Positions 43,380-52,190 of a stretch of DNA of 64,000 nucleotides are shown piece after piece. This DNA comes from Pseudomonas sp. ADAK18 (GTDB taxonomy: Bacteria > Pseudomonadota > Gammaproteobacteria > Pseudomonadales > Pseudomonadaceae). A program made the position numbers and the translations under genes. The notes below the pieces were generated by a model, which was not told the DNA's origin, did not search any database, and saw only the letters and a list, made by a program, of their open reading frames with translations. The stretch covers positions 2,335,001-2,399,000 of the forward strand of contig NZ_CP052859.1 of assembly GCF_012935695.1 (NCBI RefSeq), written 5' to 3'. Position 1 is the first letter of the stretch, and each line of letters opens with the position of its first letter.

Positions 43380-45866
43380 ATGGCTAAGCCGCTGAGTGAA
43401 TACAACCGTAAGCGCGACTTCGAAATCACCGCCGAACCTTCTGGCGCCCGATCCCGTGGTAAGAACCGAGCCTCGGCCTTGAAGTTCGTGATTCAGAAGC
43501 ACGACGCACGCAACCTGCACTACGACTTTCGCCTGGAGCTCGATGGCGTGCTGAAAAGTTGGGCGGTGCCCAAGGGACCGAGCCTGGACCCGAGCCAGAA
43601 ACGCCTGGCGGTCCACGTTGAGGACCACCCCTTGAGCTATGGCAACTTTGAAGGAAGTATTCCAGCCGGGCAGTACGGGGCCGGTGACGTGATCGTCTGG
43701 GACCGAGGTGTCTGGCAGCCACACGACGACCCTCATAAAGCCTACGTGACCGGCAAGCTGAAATTCACCCTGATCGGCGAAAAACTGGCGGGCGATTGGG
43801 CCTTGGTGCGCACCCGCCTCAAAGGCAGCGGCGACAAGGAACAATGGCTGTTGATCAAGGAAAACGATCAGCAGGCCCGCCCGGTGGCTGACTACGATAT
43901 CGTCCAGGCTGAACCGAAAAGCGTGCTGAGCGGCGAGACGGTCGGCCACATCAAAACACCTGCGCCCCCTAGAAAAGCCAAGCGCAAATCCCCAACTGCC
44001 CTACCCGATCAATTCACACCACAATTAGCAACCCTGGTAGACCGGGCACCTGCGGGCGATTGGGTGTACGAAATCAAATTCGATGGTTACCGCATCCTGG
44101 CGCGCATCCATAACGGCGAGGTACGCCTGTTCACCCGCAACGGTCATGACTGGACCGATCGCTTGCCACGCCAGACCAAGGCCCTGCAAGCACTGAAGCT
44201 AAAGGACAGCTGGCTTGACGGCGAGGTAGTCAGCCTTAACGCCGAGGGCCTGCCGGACTTCCAGGCGCTGCAAAATGCCTTTGATATCGGACGCAGCCTG
44301 GACATTGTCTATTACCTGTTTGACGCACCATTTCTCGAAGGTCGCGACCTGCGTGAGGACCCCGTCGAGAAACGGCGCGCCGCGCTCAAAGAGGTGCTCG
44401 CGCGCAGCAACAACAAATTGCTGCGCTTCTCCGAGGCCTTTGCCGCCAACCAACGCGACATTTTCGAAAGCGCCTGCGACCTGGCGCTGGAAGGTGTGAT
44501 CGGCAAGCGGGCCGGCAGTCCGTATGTGTCCAGGCGCAGTGCCGACTGGATCAAGCTCAAGTGCCGTCTGCGCCAGGAGTTCGTGATTATTGGCTACACC
44601 CGCCCCCAAGGCTCGCGCAGTGGTTTTGGCGCACTGTTGTTGGCGGTAAATGATGATTCAGGCCTGGTGTATGCCGGCCGGGTAGGCACCGGCTTTGATC
44701 AGGCGTCGCTGAAAAAAATCTTCGAGCAGTTGAAACCCTTGGAACGCAACACGTCGCCGCTGGACAGCCCCCTGCCCCCCGCACAAGCCCGTGGTGTGCA
44801 TTGGGTCGAGCCACAGCGGGTTGCAGAGGTGCAATTCGCCGAATGGACCCGTGAAGGTGTGGTGCGCCAAGCCACGTTTGTCGGCCTGCGCACTGACAAG
44901 CCGGTGGCGCAGATCATTCATGAGCAACCGCGTGCGGCGAAGTCACTCAACAAAACAGCCAAAACCAGCGCCACACAGGCCGGCGTCACGATCACCCACC
45001 CCGATCGGGTTATCGACCCACAAAGCGGCCTACAAAAACTGCAACTGGCGCAGTTCTATGAGGGCATCAGCGAATGGATCCTGCCACACCTGCGCCAGCG
45101 CCCCGTGTCATTACTCAGGGCCCCGGAAGGCATCGCCGGCGAGCAGTTTTTCCAAAAGCATTCCGAGCGCCTGGCCATACCCAATATCAAGCAACTGGAC
45201 CAGGCCCTGGATCCGGGTCATGCCCGGCTGATGGAAATTGACCGCACGGCAGCATTGATCGGTGCCGTACAAATGGGCACGATCGAATTTCACACCTGGG
45301 GCGCCACCACGGACAAGATCGGAACGCCTGACTTGTTTGTGCTGGACCTGGACCCTGATCCGGCGCTGCCCTGGAAAACCATGCTGGAGGCGGCACAACT
45401 GACCTTGTCAGTGCTCGATGAATTGGGCCTGGAGGCGTTCGTCAAAACCAGTGGTGGTAAAGGGTTACACCTGATCGTGCCCTTGGCGCGCAAGGCTGAC
45501 TGGGACACGGTCAAAGCCTTCGCCAAGGCCATTGCCCAATTCATGACGCAGCAACTGCCAGAGCGATTCACTGCGACTTCAGGACCGAAAAACCGTGTGG
45601 GGAAAATCTATCTCGACTACCTGCGCAACGCCCGTGGCGCCAGTACCGTGGCGGCCTATTCGGTACGGGCAAGGCCTGGGCTGCCGGTGTCGGTGCCTGT
45701 CAGTCGAGACGAATTGACACGCTTGCGCAGTGCCCAGCAGTGGACTGTCGATAACTTGCAGGAGCGTTTGCGGGGTTTGAAGAAAGACCCATGGGCGGGT
45801 TATGCCAATCGACAGAAGATCAGCAAGAAGATGTGGGAGCAGCTGGGGGCAATCCCACCAGGCTGA
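43380..45866 (+). CDS. ligD: LigD, multifunctional NHEJ ligase (PE-LIG-POL)
   Basis: An 828-residue protein with three domains in the Pseudomonas order. The 3'-phosphoesterase is at about 1-165 with metal and catalytic residues His41, His47, Asp49, Arg51 and His83 (KHDARNLHYDFRLELDG; VEDHPLSYGNFEG). The ATP-dependent ligase is at about 215-520 with nucleotidyl Lys233 in YEIKFDGYR. The primase-like polymerase is at about 550-815 with DLDPDP and TSGGKGLHLIVPL motifs. It trims, fills and seals breaks held by Ku. It ends 16 bases from the convergent lpxO stop, with no room for a separate terminator. Confidence 0.95.
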   Translation: MAKPLSEYNRKRDFEITAEPSGARSRGKNRASALKFVIQKHDARNLHYDFRLELDGVLKSWAVPKGPSLDPSQKRLAVHVEDHPLSYGNFEGSIPAGQYGAGDVIVWDRGVWQPHDDPHKAYVTGKLKFTLIGEKLAGDWALVRTRLKGSGDKEQWLLIKENDQQARPVADYDIVQAEPKSVLSGETVGHIKTPAPPRKAKRKSPTALPDQFTPQLATLVDRAPAGDWVYEIKFDGYRILARIHNGEVRLFTRNGHDWTDRLPRQTKALQALKLKDSWLDGEVVSLNAEGLPDFQALQNAFDIGRSLDIVYYLFDAPFLEGRDLREDPVEKRRAALKEVLARSNNKLLRFSEAFAANQRDIFESACDLALEGVIGKRAGSPYVSRRSADWIKLKCRLRQEFVIIGYTRPQGSRSGFGALLLAVNDDSGLVYAGRVGTGFDQASLKKIFEQLKPLERNTSPLDSPLPPAQARGVHWVEPQRVAEVQFAEWTREGVVRQATFVGLRTDKPVAQIIHEQPRAAKSLNKTAKTSATQAGVTITHPDRVIDPQSGLQKLQLAQFYEGISEWILPHLRQRPVSLLRAPEGIAGEQFFQKHSERLAIPNIKQLDQALDPGHARLMEIDRTAALIGAVQMGTIEFHTWGATTDKIGTPDLFVLDLDPDPALPWKTMLEAAQLTLSVLDELGLEAFVKTSGGKGLHLIVPLARKADWDTVKAFAKAIAQFMTQQLPERFTATSGPKNRVGKIYLDYLRNARGASTVAAYSVRARPGLPVSVPVSRDELTRLRSAQQWTVDNLQERLRGLKKDPWAGYANRQKISKKMWEQLGAIPPG

Positions 45867-45882
45867 CACTCCCATACAAGCC

Positions 45883-46782
45883 TTAGATGAGCAGAAAGAT
45901 CGCCGCCAATCCGGCGAAAATCGCCCATTTTTCCAAGTAGTAGCGTGTGCGATTGCGCTTTTTCAGCTCTTTTCCACGCAGGCGAATCTTGTACAGGCGG
46001 GTAAAGGCGCGGTTCAGGGCACCCGTCTTATCGCCAGCATCATTGGGCGAGCCTGCGGCGGCCATCACGTTGCGGCTGAACCAGCGATTGAATGCCGCCG
46101 CCCAGCGATACTTCATCGGCCGTTCGATATCGCAGAACAAAATGATGCGGTTATGCGGCGTGGTGTTTTCCGCGTAGTGGATATACGTCTCGTCGAACAT
46201 CACCGGCTCACCGTCGCGCCAGTAGTAACTCTCACCGTCGACATTGATGTAGCAGCCCGGATCGTTGGGTGTATCCAGGCCCAAGTGGTAACGGTAGGAC
46301 CCCGCATACGGGTCACGGTGGCGCACCAGCTTGGAGCCCGGTGGCAACTCGGCGAACATCGCCGCTTTGACCGAACCGATGCTTTGCAACAGCTCGGTGG
46401 TCCGTGGGCACAGCTTCATAGCCGAAGGATGGCTGTCGCCATACCACTTCAGATAAAAACGCTTCCAGCCCGATTTGAAGAACGAGTTGAACCCCACATC
46501 GTTGTACTGATCCGAGCGCTTGATCTCCCCTGCCCGCATCAGGTTCTGGCCTTCCTGGCGGATCTCTTCCCAATGCTCCTGCAACGGGCTCAGGTCCGGG
46601 AAATCACTGGGGGATAGATAGGGGCGGCTGGGGAGCTTGGAGAACAAGTAGAGAAAGCAATTCACCGGCGCCAGGAAGGTCGAGTGATCGCTTAGCTGAC
46701 GGCCCAGCTTATGTCGCACCCGGCCACGCAGGTGTACATACGCAATGGAGACAACGTAGAGAGCAACAATAATGAGTTTCAA
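45883..46782 (-). CDS. lpxO: LpxO-like lipid A 2-hydroxylase (Asp/Asn hydroxylase family)
   Basis: A 299-residue Fe(II)/2-oxoglutarate dioxygenase with membrane segments at both ends (MKLIIVALYVVSIAYV and WAIFAGLAAIFLLI). The metal and cosubstrate residues appear in GSKLVRHRDPYAGSYRYHLGL and FDETYIHYAENTTPHNRIIL. LpxO hydroxylates secondary acyl chains of lipid A, altering peptide resistance and inflammation. Length agrees with P. aeruginosa LpxO (about 299). It is convergent with ligD. Confidence 0.9.
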   Translation of the reverse strand: MKLIIVALYVVSIAYVHLRGRVRHKLGRQLSDHSTFLAPVNCFLYLFSKLPSRPYLSPSDFPDLSPLQEHWEEIRQEGQNLMRAGEIKRSDQYNDVGFNSFFKSGWKRFYLKWYGDSHPSAMKLCPRTTELLQSIGSVKAAMFAELPPGSKLVRHRDPYAGSYRYHLGLDTPNDPGCYINVDGESYYWRDGEPVMFDETYIHYAENTTPHNRIILFCDIERPMKYRWAAAFNRWFSRNVMAAAGSPNDAGDKTGALNRAFTRLYKIRLRGKELKKRNRTRYYLEKWAIFAGLAAIFLLI

Positions 46783-47025
46783 GGTAAGTCGTCACAAGTC
46801 AGGAGAGAACAGGCTGCTCCTGCGTGCCCACGACGGCCGAGGATTGAATAAGCAGCACCTGAAATCACATTTCACAAACGGGCAACACGTCCGGTTCGGT
46901 GACAATTCGGACGTGGCCATTGGCTGCTATTTTAGCCACACTTTGTAACCAAAGGTTAACTAAGAATTGTGAAAAGGTGTCCAAACGCTTGGACCAGGCA
47001 CTGCAAACAATCAAGGGCGGCAACG

Positions 47026-47051
47026 AGGTGGGAGGCCTTTGGCCCCCACCT
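47026..47051 (-). terminator. Hairpin downstream of wzz
   Basis: AGGTGGG and CCCACCT form a perfect stem around an inner GGCC-containing loop, nine bases after the wzz stop. No T-run follows on the minus strand. The 277-base gap to lpxO holds no other feature I can support. Confidence 0.5.
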
Positions 47052-47059
47052 GTCCCCAC

Positions 47060-48409
47060 TTAAACCAGGGGCTGGTCATCCTTGTGATCACGCAGAGGAA
47101 GCCGATGACCATCCTCTGCTAAGCGGGGCTCGAGCTCACGTCGAGTCAGAATGAAATGGCGAGCCAACGCTGCGATGACCCCCAATACCAAACCGATCAC
47201 CAGACTCAAGGTGATAACCAGGCCCTTTTTCGGCTTGATCGGGCTCAACGGCTCCTGAGCCCGGCGGTCGATTGTCACGAGCTTCAAGGTGCTCATATCG
47301 ATGTTCAAGCTACGCAGCCGTGCCACTTCAGCACGCAATGGATCAACATCTTTCAGGAAGATGTCTTCATTCCCGCGCTTTTTCAGCACCTCAACCTCGC
47401 GGTTGGTATTCAGCAACTGCAATTCTTTGCCGATTTCAGCAATGCGCGGGTTGGTGAAGTCATCACTGGTGCGCTGCTGCAAGGCAGTGCGCTCGGCCTC
47501 CAACGCTTCCGTCCCCATAAAGTACAACGGAATCTTCTGGTTGTTGACCTCAGTGCGCATGACCTGACTTGAGCCGCTGCGCGACGAGTCAGCCATGGAC
47601 GATGGCGTGGTAGGTTTTTTTATGCCCATGGACTTGGCAATGGAAACCGCCTCAGCCAGTTCCGCCAGACGATTGGTGCGCTCCATTTTCATCTGCAGGC
47701 GCAATGCTTTGAGTTCATCTTCCAGCTGTGCGCGCTTGAGGTTGTCACCTTCGAGCAGTTTGGCGATTTTCGACTCTTTATCGGTATCGTAGTTGGCGCG
47801 AGCGGCGTCGATCTTACCCTTGAGTTCATTGAGGCGGTTGTTGACGATTACTTTGAGGTCAGCACCGATCTGATCGCGTGCCGAGGCAAGGGCGTAATCG
47901 ACGAAGCCATTGAGAATCGCCACGCCGTCAATGTTCGTGGGGTATTGCAACTCCAAACGGATATAGCTGCTCAGAGAGTCAGTTTTTTTAGGGTCCGGGA
48001 GTATCAGGTTGATTGAGTTGCGATTGAACTCTTCAAAACTCTGCTCAAGGGTCTGTCCGGGTTTCTGAAACGGCTTGAACAGTGCTTCGTTGGCTTTGAA
48101 GAAGCCTAACCGGGCTTCATAGGAGTCCAGCTCAGAACCCACCTTGGCCAGCGCGTCCGGCGGAGGCAACTTGTAGACATCGGAGCGGTTGAGTGCGTCC
48201 AGCTCGTTGATCGCTGCAGGGCGTAACACACTGCTGACCTGATACTCCCGTGGCGCCAGGAAGGCATAGCCAACCCCCACAACCCCGGCAAGAATCGTGC
48301 AACCAATGATCAGCTTTTTTTGTCGCCAGATGGATTGAAACAGTTCAAACAGGTCAACTTCGTCTGATACAGCTTGAGCTTGGAGCTGAGGAGTTTTATT
48401 CAAAATCAT
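47060..48409 (-). CDS. wzz: Wzz-type O-antigen chain-length determinant
   Basis: A 449-residue polysaccharide co-polymerase. TM1 at about 33-52 (KLIIGCTILAGVVGVGYAFL) and TM2 at about 405-425 (GLVITLSLVIGLVLGVIAALA) enclose a long periplasmic coiled-coil domain rich in Glu, Lys and Leu (LKRAQLEDELKALRLQMKM). A Pro-rich PLSPIKPKKG precedes TM2, as in Wzz proteins. It sets the O-antigen chain length together with Wzy. It is solitary: no wzy, wzx or glycosyltransferase lies in the window. Confidence 0.9.
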   Translation of the reverse strand: MILNKTPQLQAQAVSDEVDLFELFQSIWRQKKLIIGCTILAGVVGVGYAFLAPREYQVSSVLRPAAINELDALNRSDVYKLPPPDALAKVGSELDSYEARLGFFKANEALFKPFQKPGQTLEQSFEEFNRNSINLILPDPKKTDSLSSYIRLELQYPTNIDGVAILNGFVDYALASARDQIGADLKVIVNNRLNELKGKIDAARANYDTDKESKIAKLLEGDNLKRAQLEDELKALRLQMKMERTNRLAELAEAVSIAKSMGIKKPTTPSSMADSSRSGSSQVMRTEVNNQKIPLYFMGTEALEAERTALQQRTSDDFTNPRIAEIGKELQLLNTNREVEVLKKRGNEDIFLKDVDPLRAEVARLRSLNIDMSTLKLVTIDRRAQEPLSPIKPKKGLVITLSLVIGLVLGVIAALARHFILTRRELEPRLAEDGHRLPLRDHKDDQPLV

Positions 48410-48787
48410 TGCATCCTGAAAAGTTGACGCTCAACGTCTGGAAAGCACTGTCAACCTGAGTAAATAATCAAAAAACAGGGGCAACGCCCTGAACATCGAA
48501 CATGCGGGGTCTACTGATGGCTATCCGACCACTCAGTCACCAGAAAAATCCCACGCATTGCAGATTGTTTTCACAATCAGGTAAGAAAATATTCGTACTA
48601 CCTGTACGAGCGTAGACGAACATCGGTCGGACATTATCCCTACGCGATGTCAAAAGTAAGTTAAATACCTGCCAGCAAAGAGAAAAAACATAGGAATAGA
48701 CCCCAAATGGGAAGCCTCGCACAAAAATGCTTCAGCCAGCCTGAATCAGCACTGAACAACACGACACTCTTATCAAAAGGATTTTGT
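48410..48787. other. 378-base intergenic region between divergent wzz and TIGR03067-like gene
   Basis: AT-rich in its right half. It contains a small palindrome CGTAC-TACCT-GTACG (48594-48608) and CAGGG...CCCTG near 48476. No coding frame with a ribosome site and no recognisable JUMPstart sequence is seen. Presumably it holds the promoters of both flanking genes. Confidence 0.5.
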
Positions 48788-49216
48788 ATGCCGTCTGTAT
48801 CAACCCCCGAACAAATCTGCGTCAGCGAGCATGACTGGCAGCGACTCCAAGGCGCCTGGGTACAAACCGCTCTGGAGGATAGCGGCGTGCTCAACCCTGC
48901 GGATGAACACAGCGCGCCCGGTGCCGTGACTACCATTAGCGGTGACCAATTCGAAGTGGTGACACTCACCGGGGAAGTGCTACTGGCAGGCGCCTTTACC
49001 CTGGACGCCACGACGACACCCAAAACGATTATCTGGGTGGATGCAATTGGGGCTGATGCCGGCAAGCAACTGCCAGCGAGCTATCGTCTGGAAGGTGATC
49101 ACTTCATCTTTATTGCTGCCGACGAAGGCATGCCAAGACCTACTCGATTCAGTACTGCCCCAGGGCAAACCATGCGCACCTTCGTGCGCAAAGCGAGCGT
49201 CACGTCGAACACTTGA
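48788..49216 (+). CDS. TIGR03067-like domain protein
   Basis: A 142-residue protein resembling the TIGR03067 family, best known from planctomycetes: an opening LQGAWVQTALEDSG, FTLDATTTPKTIIWVDAIGAD-like strands and a closing ASYRLEGDHFIFIAADEG. No signal peptide is visible. The function is unknown. AAGGA is six bases before the ATG. Its end overlaps the convergent methyltransferase gene by 17 bases. The assignment is pattern-based. Confidence 0.65.
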   Translation: MPSVSTPEQICVSEHDWQRLQGAWVQTALEDSGVLNPADEHSAPGAVTTISGDQFEVVTLTGEVLLAGAFTLDATTTPKTIIWVDAIGADAGKQLPASYRLEGDHFIFIAADEGMPRPTRFSTAPGQTMRTFVRKASVTSNT

Positions 49217-50012
49217 GCGCCGTCAGGGTGTAGCACAAGGGCAATTGCGCCGGCTGGTGTTCATATTGGTCGTAGAGGTCCTCGCGATTGGAATGCGGAT
49301 ACTCTTTCAGATGACTGATCTGTAGGCCGGCCGCGAGGACGCCACCCACGATGTCCCCCATCGTATGAACGAACCAATAGGAGGCTGCCGTGGCGCCTGC
49401 GGCCTCTCCTTCGTAAACAATGGCCTCCTGCTGTATGAACGGCTCACGCTGAAAATACGAACTGACAGGCACCATCGGATTGGCAGCCTTGGGGTCAAAC
49501 ATCTCCAGGTACGGGTGAGTTTCATAAATCACCAGAGTGCCGCCAAGCTTGAGCGTGCGGGCGACGTGGGCCATGAACAAGCCGATGTCCGGCATCCAGT
49601 TGAGTACGCCGATGGTAATCAAGGCGAGATCAAACCGGTTGTGCAACTCTTCGGGCAATTGATGGATATCGGCTTCGATGAATTCCGGGCTGTGGGGCGA
49701 CCTCTCTGCCAACTCACGAGCCTGCTGCAGGAAGGCTTCGGACTGATCCACCCCTACGACCGTTCTAGCCCCAAGGCCGAACAGCGACAAGCTTTCACGA
49801 CCATTGTTGCAGCCCAGTTGCACCACGTCCTTGCCCTTCACGCCGACATCGAGCAACAAGTCGGTGAGCGTCGGGTCCAGCCGGGAGAAGCCAGCATTGC
49901 CCACGGAGTCGAGCAATGCTTGCCAACTGGCGGTGCCTTTATGATGTTTGGCGGATTCGTTCCAGGCATCCTTGTTACTGGATATCGCCTGCTTAGCTGA
50001 CAGCCTGTCCAT
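49200..50012 (-). CDS. Class I SAM-dependent methyltransferase
   Basis: A 270-residue methyltransferase of the Rossmann type. Motif I is VVQLGCNNGRESLSLFGLG (near 63-81), with the acidic residue after strand 2 in VVGVDQSEAF; later motifs are FIEADIHQLPEE and FDLALITIGVLNWMPD, then LKLGGTLVIYETHP. The substrate is unknown. Its 3' end overlaps the TIGR03067-like gene on the other strand by 17 bases, so the transcripts are antisense to each other there. Confidence 0.88.
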   Translation of the reverse strand: MDRLSAKQAISSNKDAWNESAKHHKGTASWQALLDSVGNAGFSRLDPTLTDLLLDVGVKGKDVVQLGCNNGRESLSLFGLGARTVVGVDQSEAFLQQARELAERSPHSPEFIEADIHQLPEELHNRFDLALITIGVLNWMPDIGLFMAHVARTLKLGGTLVIYETHPYLEMFDPKAANPMVPVSSYFQREPFIQQEAIVYEGEAAGATAASYWFVHTMGDIVGGVLAAGLQISHLKEYPHSNREDLYDQYEHQPAQLPLCYTLTALKCST

Positions 50013-50470
50013 TGCATCTCCGAAGGGTCATTGCGATATGAAGAGGTCCGCCCTACACCGATAGCCTCGCCATCCTTGAACCGGTAAAGAGCCATAACTG
50101 CAGGACGAACGGACAAAAAATATTCCAGCCCCTTGAAATATTCAACTGTCATCAATGAGCGGATCAAAGAAAAGACAGCCGATGCTGTTTTTTTCGATGC
50201 AACTGCATCGTTTTTGTCGATATTTGAACGAAATTAACCGATGTCCTCCTGCCGAATGCGCCCTGCTTGCCGCCCTTGCCTTCCCCGCCATACAACTCAC
50301 GCCTCACATATGCGACAATGCGCGCCAAATTCCAACATGCACCCCAATTTTCTGCTCAGCGACAGGGTTTCGCGCCTTGATATCGCTGTTGACGCATGCC
50401 CGCAGGCCCAGGTCCAGGAATGGCCCAGATGCATTCGGCGCTGCTCGCATCCCATTGATAGGTAAAGTAA
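50013..50470. other. 458-base intergenic region before ybiT, with a hairpin near 50195
   Basis: No convincing coding frame; short frames lack ribosome sites and family resemblance. It holds the CGATGCA/TGCATCG hairpin with a T-run (listed separately). The right half (50220-50470) is pyrimidine-rich leader-like sequence before the TTG start of ybiT. Confidence 0.5.
50195..50215 (+). terminator. Terminator-like hairpin with no gene upstream
   Basis: CGATGCA-AC-TGCATCG followed by T5, and preceded by T7. It has the shape of an intrinsic terminator on the plus strand, but the nearest upstream gene reads the other way. It could end a small RNA or a ybiT leader transcript, or be an operator of the methyltransferase gene. 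Confidence 0.4.
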
Positions 50471-52060
50471 TTGATCTCCACAGCTAACATCACCATGCAG
50501 TTCGGCGCCAAGCCGCTCTTCGAGAACGTCTCGGTCAAGTTCGGTGCGGGCAACCGGTATGGCCTGATCGGCGCCAACGGTTGCGGCAAGTCGACCTTCA
50601 TGAAAATCCTCGGCGGCGATCTGGATCCTTCCGGCGGCCAGGTCATGCTGGAGCCAAACGTGCGCCTGGGTAAACTGCGCCAGGACCAGTTCGCCTACGA
50701 AGAATTCACCGTACTCGACACCGTGATCATGGGTCACGAAGAGTTGTGGAAGGTCAAGGCCGAGCGCGACCGCATCTATTCGCTGCCGGAAATGACCGAA
50801 GCAGACGGTATGGCCGTCGCCGAACTGGAAACCGATTTCGCCGAAATGGACGGCTACACCGCCGAATCCCGTGCCGGTGAACTGCTGTTGGGCCTGGGTA
50901 TCGGCATCGAACAGCACAACGGCCCGATGAGCGAAGTGTCGCCCGGCTGGAAGTTGCGGGTTTTGCTGGCTCAAGCACTGTTTTCCGATCCGGAAGTGCT
51001 GCTGCTCGACGAACCCACCAACCACTTGGACATCAACACCATCCGCTGGCTGGAAAACATTCTGACCCAGCGTTCGAGCCTGATGATCATTATCTCTCAC
51101 GACCGTCACTTCCTGAACAGCGTCTGCACCCACATGGCTGACCTGGACTACGGCGAACTGCGTCTGTTCCCGGGCAACTACGACGAATACATGACCGTGG
51201 CGACCCAGTCCCGCGAGCAGTTACTGTCGGACAACGCCAAGAAGAAAGCCCAGATCTCCGAGCTGCAATCCTTCGTCAGCCGTTTCTCGGCCAACGCCTC
51301 GAAAGCCAAGCAGGCCACTTCCCGCGCCAAGGCGATCGACAAGATCCAGCTGGCCGAAGTCAAGCCGTCGAGCCGCGTCAGCCCGTTCATCCGCTTTGAC
51401 CAGACCAAGAAGCTGCATCGCCAGGCGGTCATCGTCGATCGCATGGCCAAAGGCTTTGACGGCAAGACGCTGTTCAAGGACTTCAGCTTCCAGGTTGAAG
51501 CTGGCGAGCGCGTGGCGATCATCGGCCCGAACGGTATCGGCAAGACCACCTTGCTGCGCACCCTGGTCAACGAGCTGAGCCCGGACGCCGGTACCATCAA
51601 GTGGACTGAAGCGGCCGAACTGGGCTACTACGCCCAGGACCACGCTTCGGACTTCGAAGACGAGTCCAACCTGTTCGACTGGATGGGCCGCTGGACCAAG
51701 GAAGGCGAACAAGTGGTTCGCGGCACCCTGGGCCGGATGCTGTTTTCCAACGACGAGATTCTCAAGTCGGTCAAGGTGATCTCCGGTGGTGAGCAAGGCC
51801 GCATGCTGTTCGGCAAGCTGATCCTGCAAAAACCAAACGTGCTGATCATGGACGAACCGACCAACCACTTGGACATGGAATCCATCGAAGCGCTGAACCT
51901 GGCGCTGGAAAACTACCCAGGCACGCTGATCTTCGTCAGCCACGACCGTGAGTTCGTATCGTCCCTGGCCACTCGTATTATCGAGCTGAGCCCAAGTGGC
52001 GTGACCGACTTCAGCGGCACCTATGATGATTACCTGCGTAGCCAGGGTGTGGTGTTTTAA
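50471..52060 (+). CDS. ybiT: YbiT-type ABC-F translation factor ATPase
   Basis: A 529-residue cytoplasmic ABC-F protein with two nucleotide-binding domains and no membrane segment. NBD1: Walker [10 protein letters not shown] near 35-43, signature VSPGWKLR, Walker [15 protein letters not shown]2: GPNGIGKTT, signature ISGGEQGR, Walker [13 protein letters not shown] charged linker ([19 protein letters not shown]) separates them. It closely follows E. coli YbiT (530 residues), which binds the ribosomal E site and aids translation. The start is TTG, giving (M)[11 protein letters not shown]; no better ATG or GTG exists. A good terminator follows. Confidence 0.94.
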   Translation: MISTANITMQFGAKPLFENVSVKFGAGNRYGLIGANGCGKSTFMKILGGDLDPSGGQVMLEPNVRLGKLRQDQFAYEEFTVLDTVIMGHEELWKVKAERDRIYSLPEMTEADGMAVAELETDFAEMDGYTAESRAGELLLGLGIGIEQHNGPMSEVSPGWKLRVLLAQALFSDPEVLLLDEPTNHLDINTIRWLENILTQRSSLMIIISHDRHFLNSVCTHMADLDYGELRLFPGNYDEYMTVATQSREQLLSDNAKKKAQISELQSFVSRFSANASKAKQATSRAKAIDKIQLAEVKPSSRVSPFIRFDQTKKLHRQAVIVDRMAKGFDGKTLFKDFSFQVEAGERVAIIGPNGIGKTTLLRTLVNELSPDAGTIKWTEAAELGYYAQDHASDFEDESNLFDWMGRWTKEGEQVVRGTLGRMLFSNDEILKSVKVISGGEQGRMLFGKLILQKPNVLIMDEPTNHLDMESIEALNLALENYPGTLIFVSHDREFVSSLATRIIELSPSGVTDFSGTYDDYLRSQGVVF

Positions 52061-52098
52061 GGACAGCAACTCGCTGTTAGCCACAAATTGCAAGTGGA

Positions 52099-52126
52099 AG
52101 CCCCGTCCAACGTGACGGGGCTTTTT
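52099..52126 (+). terminator. Intrinsic terminator after ybiT
   Basis: AGCCCCGTC, loop CAACGT, GACGGGGCT, then a T-run: perfect nine-base stem, 38 bases after the stop. Confidence 0.88.
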
Positions 52127-52190
52127 GTTTTCAGATGAGTCATTGCAAAACTAGTTAGCCTGCTTCCTTTTCCCTTCGCCTCACGCCATC

